Shown here one piece after another: positions 6,628 to 14,420 of a DNA stretch of 38,304 nucleotides; position 1 is the stretch's first letter; every line of letters begins with the position of its first letter. The notes beneath the pieces were generated by a model. It saw only the letters and a program-made list of their open reading frames with translations, did no database searches and was not told where the DNA came from. The translations under genes were made by a program, and so were the position numbers. Source of the stretch: a virus; IMG/VR virus record IMGVR_UViG_3300045051_000975, positions 1-38,304 of that record; one strand, given 5' to 3'.

Positions 6628-7203
6628 TTAAGCTTTGACCGTTTCGCCGGTCTCGACCCTCGGCGTGACGAAGAACTCCTCGGTCTGCGCAATCCGCAGG
6701 CCGACCGCCGTCAACGGCACCGGCTCGTTTTTATCCGTGAGCAGGCACTGCACGTTTTCGTCATCGACGGTGTGCGTCCCGACATCGCTGAGGATTTTCG
6801 CTTTCGCGATTTCCTCGATCATGCGCACGTAGCGGCCAAGCCCGCGCGCTTTCAATGCGATGATGATCTCCTGCTCATCCTGGCCACGGCGCAGCGTCTT
6901 CACCGCCGGATTGCCGTCGCGCCAGCCGTAAACTGCCGAGTGAAGCGAGGCGCTTTTCTTATCCTTCGGCAGCAGCTCGGAGCGGTGCTCTTTGCCGTAC
7001 GCGTCCGCGAGCGAAATCATTCCTTTAATCGCGTCTTGGATCGGCTTCAGCTTTTCGCCGAACTTCGCCTGCACGCGCAGCAGGACCATGTCGCGCTTGG
7101 CCTTTAGCAGCGCCTCAAAGCGTTGCAGTTCGGCGATGCGATTGACGGTGATGAAGAATTCGTCGCGATCAGGAATCGCGAGGGCTTTGGCTCGTTTAGT
7201 CAT
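6628..7203 (-). CDS. gam: Gam-like host-nuclease inhibitor (DNA-end-binding)
   Basis: The protein has 191 residues from the ATG at 7201-7203, which overlaps the previous gene by 8 bp; an upstream ATG at 7224 would add seven hydrophobic residues. The organisation matches the Mu Gam family: an N-terminal helix around RIAELQRFEALLKAKRDMVL, a long helical arm, then a beta segment (SLHSAVYGWRDGNPAVKTLR) and a C-terminal helix region. Gam is a Ku-like protein that binds double-strand DNA ends and blocks exonucleases such as RecBCD during transpositional replication. Its position downstream of MuA/MuB genes in the early block agrees with Mu. Confidence 0.8.
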   Translation of the reverse strand: MTKRAKALAIPDRDEFFITVNRIAELQRFEALLKAKRDMVLLRVQAKFGEKLKPIQDAIKGMISLADAYGKEHRSELLPKDKKSASLHSAVYGWRDGNPAVKTLRRGQDEQEIIIALKARGLGRYVRMIEEIAKAKILSDVGTHTVDDENVQCLLTDKNEPVPLTAVGLRIAQTEEFFVTPRVETGETVKA

Positions 7204-7495
7204 GGCGGGGAATAAGAGGTTCAACTCGCTCGAAGCCGTGTCCGAGTCTCGTGCCGACCTCGGCCCGGTAGAACGCCGAGAAAAACTTGGCGTCAGCCGG
7301 ATCCGGTTTGAGATTCAGCGACGTCGATTCGCCGAACGTCTCGACTTCGCCCGTATCGGAAAACCGAACACGGCCCGCGCTGATCGGCTTCGACTTCGGG
7401 AAGGCCGCCGCAAGATCGGAATGGATCAGCCCGATGCCGAGTCCCATGATCGCGAATTTGCTGCCGTCGCCGCTTTTGAAGAGCACGTATTTCAT
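7196..7495 (-). CDS. Hypothetical protein
   Basis: This is a 99-residue soluble protein (MKYVLFKSGDGSKFAIMGLG, then HSDLAAAFPKSKPISAGRVR). Its alternating hydrophobic pattern suggests a small beta-sheet fold. The start codon overlaps the upstream stop by 1 bp (TGATG), and its end overlaps gam by 8 bp. The family is not recognised; small genes of this kind commonly lie between B and gam in transposable phages. Confidence 0.6.
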   Translation of the reverse strand: MKYVLFKSGDGSKFAIMGLGIGLIHSDLAAAFPKSKPISAGRVRFSDTGEVETFGESTSLNLKPDPADAKFFSAFYRAEVGTRLGHGFERVEPLIPRHD

Positions 7496-7719
7496 CAGCG
7501 TTGCGAGTTGAGGGTTGAGAGTTGAGAGACCGGAGCGGTGTCGTGTGCGCGCACCAGGGCTTCGCCGAACGCGATCGCGCCAAAGAAAAAGAAAAACGCT
7601 GCGATCACCGCGGCACCTAGCAGCAGGGTGCTACGGCGCAGCACGAGCGAGCCGCTGGGCAATGATACGGAGAGCCCTTCGATTCGCGCAGGGGCTTTGG
7701 AAGCTGGAAAGTGCTTCAT
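7495..7719 (-). CDS. Single-pass membrane protein
   Basis: The protein has 74 residues. One strongly hydrophobic segment at about residues 32-52 (LLLGAAVIAAFFFFFGAIAF) follows a polar N-terminus. The C-terminal residues SQLSTLNSQR are encoded by the heptad repeat at 7505-7525. Four-base overlap with the upstream gene. Function unknown. Confidence 0.55.
   Translation of the reverse strand: MKHFPASKAPARIEGLSVSLPSGSLVLRRSTLLLGAAVIAAFFFFFGAIAFGEALVRAHDTAPVSQLSTLNSQR
7505..7525. repeat. Tandem heptad GAGTTGA x3
   Basis: GAGTTGA, GGGTTGA and GAGTTGA follow each other without gaps. A related stretch (CTCAACTCTCGAC) occurs near 8406. The repeat is inside the 3' end of the small membrane-protein gene. 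Confidence 0.6.
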
Positions 7720-7907
7720 GACCGTCGGCCTTTCTTTGCGCGCCGCGCGCGCCTGCGGATAATTTCTTCAGCCCAGCGGATGTTCGCTTTGGCCTCTTCG
7801 AGTTGAAGCTGCGCCGGACCCGTCGATCCGAAGCAAAGCCAGTTTTCCGCAAATTTGGCGGCTTGCTCGGCGCGTGTGATCGCAGTCGTCAGGTTATCGA
7901 CCTTCAT
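7716..7907 (-). CDS. Small basic helical protein
   Basis: The protein has 63 residues (MKVDNLTTAITRAEQAAKFA at the start). It has a helical core and a very basic end (RRRARRAKKGRRS), which would fit nucleic-acid binding. It overlaps both neighbours by 4 bp. No family recognised. Confidence 0.55.
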   Translation of the reverse strand: MKVDNLTTAITRAEQAAKFAENWLCFGSTGPAQLQLEEAKANIRWAEEIIRRRARRAKKGRRS

Positions 7908-8080
7908 CGTTTTTCCTCCGCTTGGCGCAGCTCGCGGTGCGCACGCTCCAGCTCTTCAGTGAGCTGCTTGTTTTCCCGTTCGAGCGCCCGGCGGTCGCGC
8001 TCGTCGAACTTCGAATTGATGAACGAAAGGAACAGCGCCAGCACGAGCACGCCGCAGATGATCGAAAGCGTGGTGATCAT
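7904..8080 (-). CDS. Small membrane protein with coiled-coil tail
   Basis: The protein has 58 residues from the ATG at 8078-8080; the longer in-frame version lacks coupling to its neighbours. A transmembrane segment (TTLSIICGVLVLALFLSFI) is followed by a charged coiled coil (RDRRALERENKQLTEELERA). The start overlaps the preceding microgene by 4 bp (ATGA). It may interact with that microprotein in the inner membrane; function unknown. Confidence 0.6.
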   Translation of the reverse strand: MITTLSIICGVLVLALFLSFINSKFDERDRRALERENKQLTEELERAHRELRQAEEKR

Positions 8081-8166
8081 GGCCTGCCGTCCTTCTGAAT
8101 TTCGCGGATCACCAGCAGCACGATCAGCGCGAGGAAGAGCGATGCTTGGAGCAAAGTGATGCTCAC
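8077..8166 (-). CDS. 29-residue membrane microprotein
   Basis: A GTG at 8164-8166 starts SITLLQASLFLALIVLLVI followed by a charged end REIQKDGRP. The start overlaps the upstream stop as GTGA, and the stop overlaps the next start as ATGA, so it fits perfectly into the coupled chain. One transmembrane helix is obvious. It is too short to be caught by ordinary ORF thresholds. Confidence 0.6.
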   Translation of the reverse strand: MSITLLQASLFLALIVLLVIREIQKDGRP

Positions 8167-8423
8167 GACGCACCGCCTTTCCGATACTTCGCGAGCAGAC
8201 CTTTCGCCGCGCGATCAATCAGCGCGGGGGTCATGTCGAGCGCCTGCTTTGCTAGTCGATCCGCGGCCAGCAAATCGTTGAGGCTATATTCGCCGCCGTG
8301 CCGCACGGCGTTGGTGTTCGCAAACCGGATACTCCGGCACGCGGCGAGCGCTAGATCGAGCTGGCACCGCTCGGCGTCGCGCGATGGTTTGCGGGTGGAT
8401 TTGCTCTCAACTCTCGACTTCAC
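8163..8423 (-). CDS. Hypothetical protein
   Basis: The protein has 86 residues from a GTG at 8421-8423 that overlaps the upstream stop as GTGA. The helical sequence includes RCQLDLALAACRSIRFANTN and SLNDLLAADRLAKQALDM. The 3' end (encoding GGAS and stop) is nearly identical in DNA to the 3' end of the upstream gene over about 18 bp, including the GTGA junction. No family recognised. Confidence 0.55.
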   Translation of the reverse strand: MKSRVESKSTRKPSRDAERCQLDLALAACRSIRFANTNAVRHGGEYSLNDLLAADRLAKQALDMTPALIDRAAKGLLAKYRKGGAS

Positions 8424-8692
8424 GACGCACCGCCTTCCGCTTTCGCAAGCTCGCGTGCACCCGCAGGCGACAGCGTCGCGAAGAAATACGGTTTAAACTC
8501 CCCCTCCGCTGCCTGGGCGGGCAACAGGATCACGAGCGGCGGCACGATCAGCTCGAGCTCCCGCAGCACGAGCATCGTGTGGCGGTCGAAAACTTCCGCG
8601 CCATTCCGAATGGTCTGCAACGCGCGCAGCTCATGGGGCAAGAGACGGAATTCAGCGGGCGCTTCCACGTTCTCGAGGGCATCGGTGCTCAT
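8420..8692 (-). CDS. Hypothetical protein following MuB
   Basis: The protein has 90 residues from the ATG at 8690-8692, selected for its 4-bp overlap with the MuB stop. It contains LLPHELRALQTIRNGAEVFD and a hydrophobic stretch (LELIVPPLVILLPA), then KPYFFATLSPAGARELAKAE, which looks like a winged-helix-type wing and end helix. It may be a small regulator; unproven. Confidence 0.55.
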   Translation of the reverse strand: MSTDALENVEAPAEFRLLPHELRALQTIRNGAEVFDRHTMLVLRELELIVPPLVILLPAQAAEGEFKPYFFATLSPAGARELAKAEGGAS

Positions 8693-9828
8693 GACTCGTC
8701 CCCCTCGTCTTCGCTGAGTCCGACCGCCGCTCCGTCGACTGCCTCGAGGTGATCGAGCGTCACGGCCTTGCCACGCGCGAGCGACTTTGCTTTTTGCAGC
8801 CGCGAGTAGAGAATCCGCAGCGGTCCAGGCTGGCGCGCCCAGGTGTTGAGCAGCGGATAACACGCCGCGAAATCCTCGACGCCAAACTGCTCCGCGATCG
8901 ATTGCACGTCGCTTTTCGGCAGCTTCCCGTCGAGCTGCAGCACGTCCTCAATGCCACCGATCCGGGAAACGAACTGCTTGAAATAATTCTTGTCCTTCCC
9001 GCTCATCAGCTCGGAGCGGAAGATCGGCGTCCACGTCATGATGATCGTGCAGTCGGTGTCGTCTTGGAGCTCCTGCAGGTAGCTGAAGATCGGCTGCACC
9101 GGTCCCGTCTTCGGGTTGTAGAGCTTCTGCACGTTTTCGATGATGATCGTGCGCGTGTCGTTCACGTTCTCCTCGATCTTCGCCAGGCGCTCGTGCGTGC
9201 GCACGTGGGGGAGGATGTTGTAGCAGCAGCCGAGCTTCATCAGGAAGCGGGCGAGCGACGGATTCGGCGCTTCGAACCGCACCGTCGATCCGTGGTTATT
9301 CAAAAGCGTGTAGTGCTTTGTCGCCTGCGTTTTCCCCGTGCCGGTGTCGCCTTCGATCGCGCCAAACTTACAGACCGCATCGCGCGCGCGCTTCCGGTCG
9401 ATGTAGTTCCGAACCTTCTTCCAGACCGAGAGCTCCTCGTTGTAAGCGACCTTGCCGGTCTGCTCGGCGATGAGCTCGTGCTTTTTCAGCAGTGCCACCA
9501 TTTCGAGGAGAGCGGTGATCGCTTTCTCGCCGGCCGCTTGGCGGAAGTAGCGCCCGGTCGTGACCTGATAAATGTACTGCTCCTTGTTTTGATAGGTCGA
9601 CGGCTCGAGCTTTTTCAGGAGCGCAGCGACGATCGCGGGCGAGCCGTTGCAGCGCGCCATCATGAATTGATAAAGCCACGCTGAGGCGTGTTTCGTGGCC
9701 TCGGGATAGTGGGCGATCGACGCCTCGAATTGGCTGAGATCGCGGCGCACGGTGAGCCGCTGATCGTTGTTTGCGACCGCAAGCGCGGAGGTCCCCCGCG
9801 CATCGGTTTCAGTTGTGAGTGCTGTCAT
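8689..9828 (-). CDS. MuB-like transposition AAA ATPase
   Basis: The protein has 379 residues. Walker A is GDTGTGKT at 160-167. The Walker B-like strand TIIIEN is at 227-232 (with Glu-Asn in place of the usual Asp-Glu), and a sensor-type strand CTIIMTW follows. The N-terminal 150 residues are helical. In the Mu family this ATPase coats target DNA as a helical filament, delivers it to the transposase and confers target immunity. It follows the transposase gene by 83 bp, a gap holding only a GC-rich hairpin (about 9878-9901). Length and gene order match the family (MuB about 312 residues). Confidence 0.85.
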   Translation of the reverse strand: MTALTTETDARGTSALAVANNDQRLTVRRDLSQFEASIAHYPEATKHASAWLYQFMMARCNGSPAIVAALLKKLEPSTYQNKEQYIYQVTTGRYFRQAAGEKAITALLEMVALLKKHELIAEQTGKVAYNEELSVWKKVRNYIDRKRARDAVCKFGAIEGDTGTGKTQATKHYTLLNNHGSTVRFEAPNPSLARFLMKLGCCYNILPHVRTHERLAKIEENVNDTRTIIIENVQKLYNPKTGPVQPIFSYLQELQDDTDCTIIMTWTPIFRSELMSGKDKNYFKQFVSRIGGIEDVLQLDGKLPKSDVQSIAEQFGVEDFAACYPLLNTWARQPGPLRILYSRLQKAKSLARGKAVTLDHLEAVDGAAVGLSEDEGDES

Positions 9829-9911
9829 GTCTGGTCGGGCTGAGTTGGTTAGCTACTTGTTGTCTGGCTGGGCTAGGTCGCGCGGGGTGTGTCACCGCCT
9901 CGCGCGGCCGC

Positions 9912-9929
9912 TTAAAACTGGCTTAAAGT
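9912..9929 (-). repeat. TTTAAGCCA motif, copy B
   Basis: TTAAAACTGGCTTAAAGT at the transposase stop matches 12845-12862 at 16 of 18 positions. It contains CTTAAA twice, 11 bp apart. Confidence 0.4.
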
Positions 9930-12050
9930 GTCGTTCGCCGTCTGCGTATCGCGGGCGATCTGGGCGAGCTCCGCGTCGAGATCCGCGCGGTGCTTTTGGC
10001 GCTTCGCCTCGAGGCGCTTCGCTGGCTTCGGCTCTGCTGACTCGATCGCGGGCGCAGCCGCGAGCACCGCTTCGTTGCGGTCGCGCAGCTGCTGCACCGC
10101 GGTGTTGGTGTCGGCGAGATAGTAATCGGCGAGGAGCACGCGATCGGCCTTGCGCGCCGCAGCCACGCGGCCCTGCTCACGCCGCACGGCCTCGACATCG
10201 GCGCGGCACACACGCTCCTGCTTTGTCACACTACCAAGGATACGGCCCTTGTCGGTGAGCACGATCCGCCCGCCGTCTTTCGGCAGCGCCGCCTCGTATT
10301 CGCGACCTTCGTTTTCCTCGCAGAGGAGCGGATGATCTACCTCGCGGAAAATAGCCAGGTCGTCGCCGAGTGCTTCGCGCTTCAGCGAAATTTTGCCGTC
10401 GCGCACGCGCACGGGGAAGCGCGGGCCTTCGAGCCAGACAAGCACGTCGTCGTCGACCGGCGTCATCTCGACGCCCTGCAGCAAGCGGCAGAAACGCTCG
10501 GCCGGGCATTCGAGCCGGGAAATGATCGCGTCCTTGTCCTGCGTTCTCGCGATCGCATCCTGATCCGCCGCCGAGAGCAGCGGCAGTTCAGCGATCGGCC
10601 GATAGTTTTCGGCGGGCGAGCGGCGGAATTCCGTGACGCGAGTAAACCCCTGCAGCGCGTGGTTCGTGCGGAAGCGGAAGAGTCGCAGTGCCTGCTCGAT
10701 CGCGGCATGCGCGTCTTCGAACAGCAGATATCCGGAATCCAATTTTCTGATGACGCTTTCCAGTCCGCCAGCCCGCTCCAAGAGCTTGAGCGCGTAGCGT
10801 TCCTGATCTTTCAGCGCCGACGGTGCCGAGTCATATCTCGGACCGGTCGATCCCGGCAGCCGCGCGAGCTGCGTCATCAGCAGTCGCCAGAAAGCCTCGA
10901 TCGGTGCCTTGTCATAGGGCGCGCCACCCGACTCGCTGAAGCCGTACTCGGTGAGCCGCTGTTTCACGGTGCCCGTAGCCTCGAAGCGGATACGCTCGCC
11001 AAAGAGTCCGCGCATCGCCTCGCGCTCGAACGCCGGCACGCACGCTGCCGCATTCTCGTGCACGATCGTGATCGGCCAGGGCGGAAGCCCAAACCGGCGC
11101 AGCAGTCCCGTCACGACATGCAGCGACATGTCGCCCGTAACACCGTGGCGGGCTTTGCGCTCGAGCGCGTCTTCCGCCTCCGGGCTTTTCAGCGCACGGG
11201 GCTTGGCGACGTTGGCGACATCGACGCCTGTCGCCGCATCGAGCCCGAGCACGAGCAACGGGTAAACGATTTCGCCGCGCCCTCCGGAAAGGTATAGGCA
11301 CCGAAAGTCCGGGCGCGAGTCGTCGAGAAATACAAACTGGAGCGGCAGGAGTGGTGCGCGATCGGTGAGCACCTGGTCGGGCTGGCCGCGATGCGCCGCG
11401 AGGTAATCGTGCGCCATCTGCTTTCGCGTCGTCTCGCGCTGCGGCAATGCGCGGCGAAACGTATCGATGCTCCAACCTTCCGGCAGCTCGCTGTCGCGGC
11501 AAAGCAGCGGGTGTGGCCGGGCACGTCCCGTGCGGCGGCACCATTCATCGACCGTGCCATAGCCGGGTACCGGAAAGCCTTTGAGCCAGATTTCTCCGAT
11601 CACATGCTTACGCAGCGCCGACGCCACGTCGTCGCGCCCCTTGAACTGTGCAAGCTGCTCACCGAGCCAGCGCTTGAATTCCTCGGGCAAGACCGTCTCT
11701 CGGCCTTTGTACGCGCGGCAGAGCACGCGCCAGTCGCCCGCTTTGAAAACCGGCCCCAGCTTGCGGTAGTCGCTCGGCTTGTGTCCACCGTTCGAATACG
11801 CTCGATAAAGATTGAGGAGCGCCTTGGCCGACCATCCCCATCCGAAGTGTGCCCGCCGCATCGCCGCTGACATGGCGCCCGCTTTGAGGTTTTTCGCCCG
11901 CCGCATTTCCTTGAAGCACTCGAAGAGCTCCATCACGCGCGACCGCTCATCTATGTCGTACCGTTTCCACTCGCCGTTCAGGTCGCAGTCCGGCACGTCG
12001 AACAACAGTCCGTCGCTGCCGCCACACGTGGTGATCTCGTAGATGCTCAT
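9912..12050 (-). CDS. MuA-like DDE transposase
   Basis: The protein has 712 residues, close to MuA (663). An N-terminal DNA-binding region covers about 1-215 (WSAKALLNLYRAYSNGGHK). The RNase H-like catalytic core begins near 235 (LQFVFLDDSRPDF, catalytic D243 or D244). The second acidic position falls in ITIVHENAAACVPAFE, where a Glu (E332) occupies the place usually held by Asp before Asn/Gly. The third is E385 in KAPIEAFWRLL. A beta-barrel and a basic C-terminal tail (residues 600-712) would contact MuB. It carries out replicative transposition by pairing the phage ends. The downstream sequence contains a TTTAAGCCA motif at the stop. Confidence 0.9.
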   Translation of the reverse strand: MSIYEITTCGGSDGLLFDVPDCDLNGEWKRYDIDERSRVMELFECFKEMRRAKNLKAGAMSAAMRRAHFGWGWSAKALLNLYRAYSNGGHKPSDYRKLGPVFKAGDWRVLCRAYKGRETVLPEEFKRWLGEQLAQFKGRDDVASALRKHVIGEIWLKGFPVPGYGTVDEWCRRTGRARPHPLLCRDSELPEGWSIDTFRRALPQRETTRKQMAHDYLAAHRGQPDQVLTDRAPLLPLQFVFLDDSRPDFRCLYLSGGRGEIVYPLLVLGLDAATGVDVANVAKPRALKSPEAEDALERKARHGVTGDMSLHVVTGLLRRFGLPPWPITIVHENAAACVPAFEREAMRGLFGERIRFEATGTVKQRLTEYGFSESGGAPYDKAPIEAFWRLLMTQLARLPGSTGPRYDSAPSALKDQERYALKLLERAGGLESVIRKLDSGYLLFEDAHAAIEQALRLFRFRTNHALQGFTRVTEFRRSPAENYRPIAELPLLSAADQDAIARTQDKDAIISRLECPAERFCRLLQGVEMTPVDDDVLVWLEGPRFPVRVRDGKISLKREALGDDLAIFREVDHPLLCEENEGREYEAALPKDGGRIVLTDKGRILGSVTKQERVCRADVEAVRREQGRVAAARKADRVLLADYYLADTNTAVQQLRDRNEAVLAAAPAIESAEPKPAKRLEAKRQKHRADLDAELAQIARDTQTANDTLSQF

Positions 12051-12841
12051 CCGCGACTCTCCTTCGCGAGCTTTCGCGCCCTCACGGCCTGAGCTTCGAG
12101 CTTGTCGGCGACCGTCTCCCAGAACTTCCTGTCGGTCATTTTTTTGAACGTCGTCGACTCAAAGAGCGTGTCGATCTGGCTGAGCGGCCGGTACATCTCG
12201 TCCAGGAATTCCAGTTGGTTCGGGTCGGCCCGTTGCGACTTCGGCTTGCGCCGACGGCTCGCATCTTCCTCCAGCGCTTCGACGTCGGCTGCGTTTTCCG
12301 CCCGCCGGAAATCGATCAGCATCCTTTCGAGCGACCGACCGCCGACGAACTTCGCGATCGCGTCCTCGACCGATGACTGCCGCTCCTCCGAGAGCGATGG
12401 CAGCAGCACGATGTCGAGCGGCGTGCACGTGGGCATCGAAACCGGCGCGTCAGGTGCCTCGGGCTGAAAGTGGCCCTGCTCAAGGTCGGCAAGAAAATGC
12501 TTGCCGACCTGCATGTAGACTTGGCACGAACGGATGCTCTTTTCCTGCGCAACTGCGGGAATCGTCAAAAGCGCAGACTCTGCGCTTTTGGTCATTTGGA
12601 TGACCCAGCCCTCCCATTTGCCGTGTCCAAGCGTCTGTTTTTTCGCGAGCAACATGACGCCTAACCGCACGACATCCGCCACGAACCGGCTCCGCTGGGC
12701 CTCGACCTTGGCGTAGCACTGGGCTAGCTGCTCGTCGGTGACTTTGCCGCCGATTTCCTTGAGAGCGGCGAGCGATGTCACGCTCGGCTGGCCGGGGTGA
12801 ACGATCTCTGTTTTTGTTGGGGTGAGACGGTTGTGAGACAT
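12047..12841 (-). CDS. DUF3102-like phage protein
   Basis: The protein has 264 residues. Residues 36-110 carry the pattern of DUF3102-type phage proteins: an initial helix, then LGVMLLAKKQTLGHGKWEGW and later SIRSCQVYMQVGKHFL. This region recalls small-protein factors with a helix-turn-helix-like core. The C-terminal half is charged and contains RRRKPKSQRADPNQLEF. Such proteins sit near replication or partition genes in phages. Coupled to the transposase gene by a 4-bp overlap, it may assist transposition or regulate it. Family assignment by pattern only. Confidence 0.55.
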   Translation of the reverse strand: MSHNRLTPTKTEIVHPGQPSVTSLAALKEIGGKVTDEQLAQCYAKVEAQRSRFVADVVRLGVMLLAKKQTLGHGKWEGWVIQMTKSAESALLTIPAVAQEKSIRSCQVYMQVGKHFLADLEQGHFQPEAPDAPVSMPTCTPLDIVLLPSLSEERQSSVEDAIAKFVGGRSLERMLIDFRRAENAADVEALEEDASRRRKPKSQRADPNQLEFLDEMYRPLSQIDTLFESTTFKKMTDRKFWETVADKLEAQAVRARKLAKESRG

Positions 12842-12842
12842 G

Positions 12843-12862
12843 TTTTAAGAGTGGCTTAAAGT
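12843..12862 (-). repeat. TTTAAG-agtgg-CTTAAA inverted repeat, copy C
   Basis: An inverted repeat TTTAAG-agtgg-CTTAAA overlaps the stop of the 116-residue gene and sits 2 bp upstream of the DUF3102-like start. It is similar to 9912-9929 and partly to 1340-1354, and could be an operator or coupling site. Confidence 0.4.
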
Positions 12863-13195
12863 CTGGTGCAGCAGCCGGTGGTGGTGGCGCTTCTGGGCCA
12901 TGGCGCGCCGGATCATTTTTTTGCCCTGGGCAAGCAGCCAACCGGAGGAGCGATTGACCTCGTCGGCTGTGGCGCTCTCGTCGTTCAGACGATAGCCCTT
13001 TTGCCCGGAGAGCAGCGCGCCGTCGCTGTGCTCGGCGATCGCGCGGATCTTCCGCTCGTCGAGTCCGCACGCCGCCTCGATCTCAGCTGCGCGCACCCAC
13101 CCGCGCCCGCGAAGCCAGGAGCAAAACGCATCGACTTCCGCCTGCGTCACCTCGGGCGCGCCGCCCGCGAGATAGATTTCGAGCTGGCTGGTCAT
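12845..13195 (-). CDS. Probable winged-helix regulator
   Basis: The protein has 116 residues. Residues 17-70 fit a winged-helix pattern: VDAFCSWLRGRGWVRAAEIE, CGLDERKIRAIAEHSDGALL, then GQKGYRLND as a possible wing. The C-terminus is basic with KKMIRRAMAQKRHHHRLLHQ. Lying just upstream of the transposase genes, it might control the transposition module. It overlaps the gene before it by 4 bp. Confidence 0.5.
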   Translation of the reverse strand: MTSQLEIYLAGGAPEVTQAEVDAFCSWLRGRGWVRAAEIEAACGLDERKIRAIAEHSDGALLSGQKGYRLNDESATADEVNRSSGWLLAQGKKMIRRAMAQKRHHHRLLHQTLSHS

Positions 13196-13398
13196 GCGAT
13201 TCGGGTAACGCGGTGTTCGGGCCGACCCTTGGTGATGCGACGAACGCTCACTCGTATTGCGCAGTTGTACCCAGCGGCGTAATACACCCTCCCCAGAGTG
13301 AATGTCGGAACGTCGAACCCTTCACCGACGGCAAGGCTCGTCAGCCGCACCTTGTGCGCATTGTGATACGAAGCATGGACAAGCTTTGGCATACGCAT
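13192..13398 (-). CDS. Small hypothetical protein
   Basis: The protein has 68 residues, basic and beta-rich (KVRLTSLAVGEGFDVPTFTL, then RVSVRRITKGRPEHRV). The start abuts the stop of the upstream gene, and a second Met two codons later is possible. It is not recognised. Confidence 0.5.
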   Translation of the reverse strand: MRMPKLVHASYHNAHKVRLTSLAVGEGFDVPTFTLGRVYYAAGYNCAIRVSVRRITKGRPEHRVTRIA

Positions 13399-13767
13399 TC
13401 AGGCGGCAATGCCCGTGCGGAGCGTGTGCAGCACGGTTGCGCGCGCGGCAGCTTCGAGGCCGGAGAAGAGTTCCAAAATCAGCGCGGTGCGCGTGGGCTC
13501 GGGCAGCACCCGCAGCAGCTCGTTGCGCATCGGACCGGTGAGCCTCGACAGGATGAAATTGCGATAGCCCTCGATCGGCACCCGGATGCTAGAGCGCATC
13601 GCGCCCTTGCCTGCACCGTTGAGCGCCGTCAGTTCACCTTCCGCGATCAGGTCGAGAATGTGCTGCCTTGCGTAGCCGAGTCGTTCACTGATCTCGGCGA
13701 CCGTCAGCACCGTGCGCCCCGGAAAATCCAGCGACGCGAAGAACGTGAACTGTTCGAGAGGCGGCAT
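13399..13767 (-). CDS. MerR/excisionase-type helix-turn-helix protein
   Basis: The protein has 122 residues. Residues about 20-65 form an excisionase-like HTH: VLTVAEISERLGYARQHILD, then LIAEGELTALNG and a basic wing ending in SSIRVPIEGYRNFIL. The helical C-terminus may mediate dimerisation. It probably works as an early regulator or DNA-architectural factor for transposition or the lysis-lysogeny decision. Located between the Ner-like end of the operon and the transposase. Confidence 0.65.
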   Translation of the reverse strand: MPPLEQFTFFASLDFPGRTVLTVAEISERLGYARQHILDLIAEGELTALNGAGKGAMRSSIRVPIEGYRNFILSRLTGPMRNELLRVLPEPTRTALILELFSGLEAAARATVLHTLRTGIAA

Positions 13768-13771
13768 TCGA

Positions 13772-14173
13772 TCAGCTGCGGGTTCCGCCGACGGCGCTCT
13801 TGAAAATATGTCCGGGGAGACCCGTGGAAGAATCCCCTAATTTCGCAGGGCCAAAAAAACGCGCGTTGCGGCCTGCGGAATCGGTCACGATGCAAGCCTC
13901 GACGCGCTTGATTTCGTCGCCGCACATGACGCAGACGTCGAGAGTCACACTATCGATCGTGAACGCCAGCAGAGCGGCCGGCGTCTTGCCAGGCTGACTG
14001 AGGCAGGCCTTGATCGCTTCGAGCTTGCGATCGACGTCATTGACCGCCGGCTCCATCAGCGCGCGGAAGCGGTTTGTTTGTTGGTCGTTGAGACCGACCG
14101 TGCGAGAAAGGAGGCGCAGCTCCTGGATTTCATCCGCGACGCTAATCGCGGGCATAGTGTTAGGCGTGTTCAT
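13772..14173 (-). CDS. Hypothetical protein with CxxC pair
   Basis: The protein has 133 residues. A helical N-terminal half (IQELRLLSRTVGLNDQQTNR) is followed by a beta segment with VCVMCGDEIKRVEACIV. It contains one CxxC and a later Cys, which might bind a metal as a half ribbon. The C-terminus has FFGPAKLGDSSTGLPGHIFK. No known family. Confidence 0.5.
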   Translation of the reverse strand: MNTPNTMPAISVADEIQELRLLSRTVGLNDQQTNRFRALMEPAVNDVDRKLEAIKACLSQPGKTPAALLAFTIDSVTLDVCVMCGDEIKRVEACIVTDSAGRNARFFGPAKLGDSSTGLPGHIFKSAVGGTRS

Positions 14174-14186
14174 AGGTTGGAGAAAT

Positions 14187-14420
14187 TCAGTTCGAGCGCG
14201 GGTCCGCGCCGCCGATGATCCCTTTCAGCTCCATTTGCTTTTTGTGGGCTTCGCGGAGGTGGAAGAGCGCTTCGGAGGCGAGCTTTGCTTCGGGCTCTTC
14301 AAGCACCTCAACGCATGTGACCAAAACGGCCTCGCGCTCTTGCTCGCTGACTTCAGCGATGTGGCGGAAAGCCACGCGCGCGGTGATCCGCATCGCGGCG
14401 AGTGATTCGGCCTCAGACAC
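14187..14420 (-). CDS. Small helical early protein
   Basis: The 77 residues are predominantly helical and acidic (SEAESLAAMRITARVAFRHI, EVLEEPEAKLASEALFHLRE). It overlaps the Ner-like gene by 8 bp and so is the second gene of the leftward operon. No family recognised. Confidence 0.5.
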   Translation of the reverse strand: MSEAESLAAMRITARVAFRHIAEVSEQEREAVLVTCVEVLEEPEAKLASEALFHLREAHKKQMELKGIIGGADPRSN

